From Acidobacteriota bacterium (GTDB lineage: Bacteria; Acidobacteriota; Vicinamibacteria; Vicinamibacterales; Vicinamibacteraceae), in the NCBI GenBank assembly GCA_023427865.1, contig JAEYZV010000394.1, positions 1 to 6,843 on the forward strand: a stretch of 6,843 bases of DNA. Reading direction: 5' to 3'. Position 1 is the stretch's first letter. Each line of letters starts with the position of its first letter. This document shows, piece after piece, positions 4,913 through 6,843 of this stretch. The notes under the pieces are model-generated. The model saw nothing but the letters and a program-made list of their open reading frames with translations, searched no databases and was not told where the DNA came from. Both the position numbers and the translations under genes were made by a program.

Positions 4913-5581
4913 ATGCTCAACCTTCCCAACACGCTGTCGGTCGTTCGCATCGTCCTGGTGCCGATGCTCGTGGTCGTGATGCTCACGCCGCCGCGCAGCT
5001 GGGACTGGACGGGCGTTCACAGCGATTTCCTCGGCGCGGCCATCTTCGGCATCGCGTCCCTCACCGACCTGCTCGATGGCTGGCTGGCTCGGCGGCGACG
5101 GCAGATCACCACGGTGGGGCAGTGGCTCGATCCGCTCGCCGACAAACTGCTCGTCACCGCTGCGTTGATTTCGCTCGTGCAGCTGGATCGGGCGCCGGCG
5201 TGGATGGTCGCGGTGATCGTCGGCCGTGAGCTGGCCGTGACAGGACTGCGCAGCGTCGCGACCGCGCGCGGCGTCGCCATGCCGGCATCGGAACTCGGCA
5301 AGCGCAAGATGGCCGCTCAGGTCACGGCCATCCTCGGCCTGCTGCTGGCGCCGAGCGTGCCGTTCCCGCTCAACTGGGTGGGCACGATTGCGCTGTGGGT
5401 GATGCTCGCGCTGGCGATCTGGTCGGCGGTCGACTACTACAGGCGCTTCAATGCCGTGTTGAAGCAGGAGCCGGGAACCGGCTGCCGCATCGGGCGCCGT
5501 CCGAGAGGCGCCCGACCGGCATCATTGCGGCGGTTTGACTTCGGCAGTGCGTGCCGACGGCGGCTGTGTGGGCTGCTGTGA
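4913..5581 (+). CDS. pgsA: CDP-diacylglycerol-glycerol-3-phosphate 3-phosphatidyltransferase
   Basis: This is an integral membrane enzyme that condenses CDP-diacylglycerol with glycerol-3-phosphate to give phosphatidylglycerophosphate, the committed step to phosphatidylglycerol and cardiolipin. The complete CDP-alcohol phosphotransferase signature is present: D52, D55, G56, A59, R60, then G69, D73 and D77 with canonical spacing. The N-terminal LNLPNTLSVVRI is typical of PgsA. Hydrophobic segments lie near 9-24, 37-50, 78-90, 96-112, 134-148 and 156-173. Family homology appears to end near DYYRRFNAVLK (174-184). A further roughly 38 residues contain 10 arginines and 3 cysteines, and they run through a hairpin and antisense over the bamD 3' end. 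The protein is 222 residues, longer than the usual 180-200. GGAG at 4893-4896 is 16 nt before the ATG, so the ribosome binding site is weak. PgsA is favoured over phosphatidylcholine or cardiolipin synthases of the same fold by its N-terminus. Confidence 0.92.
   Translation: MLNLPNTLSVVRIVLVPMLVVVMLTPPRSWDWTGVHSDFLGAAIFGIASLTDLLDGWLARRRRQITTVGQWLDPLADKLLVTAALISLVQLDRAPAWMVAVIVGRELAVTGLRSVATARGVAMPASELGKRKMAAQVTAILGLLLAPSVPFPLNWVGTIALWVMLALAIWSAVDYYRRFNAVLKQEPGTGCRIGRRPRGARPASLRRFDFGSACRRRLCGLL
5484..5520. terminator. GC-rich hairpin at the pgsA/bamD junction, likely bidirectional terminator
   Basis: TCGGGCGCC (5490-5498) pairs perfectly with GGCGCCCGA (5507-5515) around an 8-nt loop. GCCG (5484-5487) and CGGC (5517-5520) add four outer pairs across a small internal loop. 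The structure ends one base beyond the bamD stop (5522-5524) and lies inside the C-terminal extension of the pgsA reading frame. It has no T-tract. It resembles the hairpin at 2135-2162, also at a convergent junction. Confidence 0.55.
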
Positions 5582-6463
5582 CGTGCTGCGCGTGAGCGGA
5601 GTCGTGGTCGGCGCAGCCGTGGACCCCGCGGGCAGGGTCTCCGGCGTGCCCGTCGGCGCGCCCGGCGCCTGCTGCGCGAGGGTCGCCCGCACCTGCTCGC
5701 GCAACTCGGCGCCTTTGGCGAGGAACTCGCTCTCGACGAACTCCTCCTGCAACCTGTCGAGCAGCGGCAGCGCCTCGGCGTCGCGCTTGACCGCGACGTA
5801 GGCCTCCGCCAGGTAGTAGTAGACCGCGTCGCGGTTGGTGAACTGCGGATCCTCCTCGAGCACCTGGCGGAAGCGCGAGATGCCGCCCGGGTACCAGCGC
5901 GCCCGGTGGTAGAAGTAGCCGACCTTGTAGATCGACTCGCTGAGGCGATCGCGCGCGATGCGCTCCTTCTCGCGCACCTCGCTCATGAGTTCGCTGTTGG
6001 GATACCGCTCACGGAACACCTGGAACTGGTCGAGCGCGGCACGCGTCTCGGTCTGGTCGCGTTCGGCCTTCGGCATCTGCTCGAAGTGCGTCATCGCGAG
6101 CTTGTACTGCGCGTAGTCGGCACGCGGGTGCGTCGGGAAGTAGGAGAGGAACTCCTGGAACTCCCGCTCGGCCCGCAGCATGCCCTCGGTCGTGCCGTCG
6201 CCGAGGTATGCGTCGCCGAGCGCGAGCTTGGCGTCGGCGCGCAGCGGGCTCTGCGGGTAGTTGTCCACGAGCTGCTGGAAGTACTCGCGCGCCGTGAACC
6301 ACTTCCTGTCGGCGACGGCGGCCTGTCCCTGCTCGTACAGGTACTTGTCGGGCTCGGTGACGCCGGTCGGGATGTTGCCGCGCTTGGGGGCACATCCGGC
6401 CGCCAGCACCACGGTGGCGAGCAACAGGGCCGCGACGCGCGCAACACCTCCGCCCCGGTTCAT
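5522..6463 (-). CDS. bamD: Outer membrane protein assembly factor BamD (TPR lipoprotein)
   Basis: This encodes 313 residues. Residues 1-24 form a lipoprotein signal peptide (R3, R9, hydrophobic core, lipobox LAAGC), with lipidation expected on C24. Residues from about 40 to 250 carry TPR-like helical repeats, such as YLYEQGQAAVADRKWFTARE (41-60), PLRADAKLALGDAYL (73-87), ADYAQYKLAMTHFEQ (115-129) and RDAVYYYLAEAYVAVKRDAE (211-230), with typical BamD phrases like FxxLVDNYPQSPLRADA. The tail from about 266 is Pro/Thr/Ser/Gln-rich and probably disordered. BamD works with BamA on the periplasmic face of the outer membrane to insert beta-barrel proteins. The start at 6463 was chosen because its ATG overlaps the upstream TGA as ATGA and gives a compact signal peptide; an ATG at 6484 adds seven residues. 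The last 60 nt are antisense to pgsA. A different TPR lipoprotein (YbgF/CpoB-like) is less likely given length and lipobox. Confidence 0.88.
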   Translation of the reverse strand: MNRGGGVARVAALLLATVVLAAGCAPKRGNIPTGVTEPDKYLYEQGQAAVADRKWFTAREYFQQLVDNYPQSPLRADAKLALGDAYLGDGTTEGMLRAEREFQEFLSYFPTHPRADYAQYKLAMTHFEQMPKAERDQTETRAALDQFQVFRERYPNSELMSEVREKERIARDRLSESIYKVGYFYHRARWYPGGISRFRQVLEEDPQFTNRDAVYYYLAEAYVAVKRDAEALPLLDRLQEEFVESEFLAKGAELREQVRATLAQQAPGAPTGTPETLPAGSTAAPTTTPLTRSTSQQPTQPPSARTAEVKPPQ

Positions 6464-6843
6464 GCTCGTTCGTTGCGTAGCCATGCGTACTCTTCTGCCA
6501 GTCCCTGCTCGAGCGTCACCGACGGCGCGAACCCGAGATCGGCCGCCGCGCGGCTCGTGTCCGCGTAGGTGTCGCGCATGTCGCCCTTCTGGGGCGACTG
6601 CTGGTCTATCGTGACCGGTCGGCCGACGAGTCGGCCGATCAGGTCGAACACGTGATTCACCGTCACCCGCGATCCGCCGCCGACGTTGTAGATCCCGCCG
6701 GCGACCCCGCGCGTGGCGGCAGCCGTGGTGGCCGCCACGGCGTCGGCCACGAACGTGAAGTCCCGTGTCTGCTCGCCGTCACCGTAGCGCGTCAATGGAC
6801 GGCCGGCCATGGCCGCCGTCAGGAACCGATGGAACCCCATGTC
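6460..6843 (-). CDS. NAD-dependent sugar-nucleotide epimerase/dehydratase, C-terminal part (runs off right edge)
   Basis: This covers the last 127 residues of an extended short-chain dehydrogenase/reductase of the UDP-glucose 4-epimerase / UDP-glucuronate epimerase type. Visible family features are DMGFHRFL at the edge (usually preceded by a YGPRQRP-like motif), RYGDGEQTRDFTFVADAV (substrate-binding and dimer region), GGIYNVGGGSRVTVN, and the C-terminal QKGDMRDTYADTSRAAADLGF with the LGFxP ending. The NAD-binding GxxGxxG and catalytic YxxxK lie beyond the window, so the exact substrate cannot be named. The ATG at 6840 is internal, not a start: the frame stays open to the edge. The stop TGA overlaps the bamD start as ATGA (6460-6463), so the two are probably co-transcribed and translationally coupled. 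Confidence 0.85.
   Translation of the reverse strand, partial: DMGFHRFLTAAMAGRPLTRYGDGEQTRDFTFVADAVAATTAAATRGVAGGIYNVGGGSRVTVNHVFDLIGRLVGRPVTIDQQSPQKGDMRDTYADTSRAAADLGFAPSVTLEQGLAEEYAWLRNERA

Noticed and set aside
6464..6484. Upstream ATG start for bamD at 6484
   Set aside because: It would overlap the epimerase by 25 bases and lengthen the n-region; the ATGA overlap at 6460-6463 is the more usual arrangement. It is not excluded, because a weak AGAAGAG precedes it.
1..6843. CRISPR array, insertion sequence, integrase, toxin-antitoxin or defence genes
   Set aside because: No regularly spaced repeats, transposase or recombinase motifs, or recognisable defence domains were seen on either strand.

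Overview
The window looks like chromosomal DNA of a high-GC, diderm (outer-membrane-bearing) bacterium. It carries an outer-membrane assembly lipoprotein (BamD), a phosphatidylglycerophosphate synthase, nucleotide-sugar genes and a Gly/Ser/Ala-rich exported protein. The high GC, the BamD type and an exported protein with GCL and KMIAATC blocks remind me of Acidobacteriota (Vicinamibacteria-like). That assignment is inference from memory and is not proven by the sequence.

Layout. Positions 1-87 (minus) hold the first 29 codons of an unrecognised gene that runs off the left edge. Positions 88-510 hold no credible gene. They contain a 9-bp perfect inverted repeat (171-197) and a truncated 3' end of a tRNA gene (T arm, acceptor strand and CCA, 305-332), best read as the distal attachment site of an integrated element lying to the left. 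A small acidic orphan gene follows (511-771, plus), then a gene-free spacer with two inverted repeats (772-1125). Next is a secreted low-complexity protein with a strong ribosome binding site (1126-2109, plus).

A GC-rich hairpin (2135-2162) separates it from the convergent two-gene unit on the minus strand: a mannose-1-phosphate guanylyltransferase-like enzyme (3739-4791) followed by phosphomannomutase (2307-3674). Together they would turn mannose-6-phosphate into GDP-mannose for surface polysaccharides or glycosylation. A 121-bp divergent spacer leads to pgsA (4913-5581, plus), whose arginine-rich tail runs 60 nt antisense into the 3' end of bamD (5522-6463, minus). A second GC-rich hairpin sits at that junction inside the pgsA frame. 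bamD is coupled by an ATGA stop/start overlap to an upstream sugar-nucleotide epimerase that runs off the right edge (6460-6843, minus).

The right two-thirds is therefore a cell-envelope neighbourhood: nucleotide sugars, phospholipid head groups and outer-membrane protein assembly. The left part is an accessory boundary. I found no CRISPR array, transposase, integrase or defence system, and nothing here proves a new system. The observations most worth checking are the tRNA remnant, the interrupted secreted protein and the pgsA/bamD overlap.
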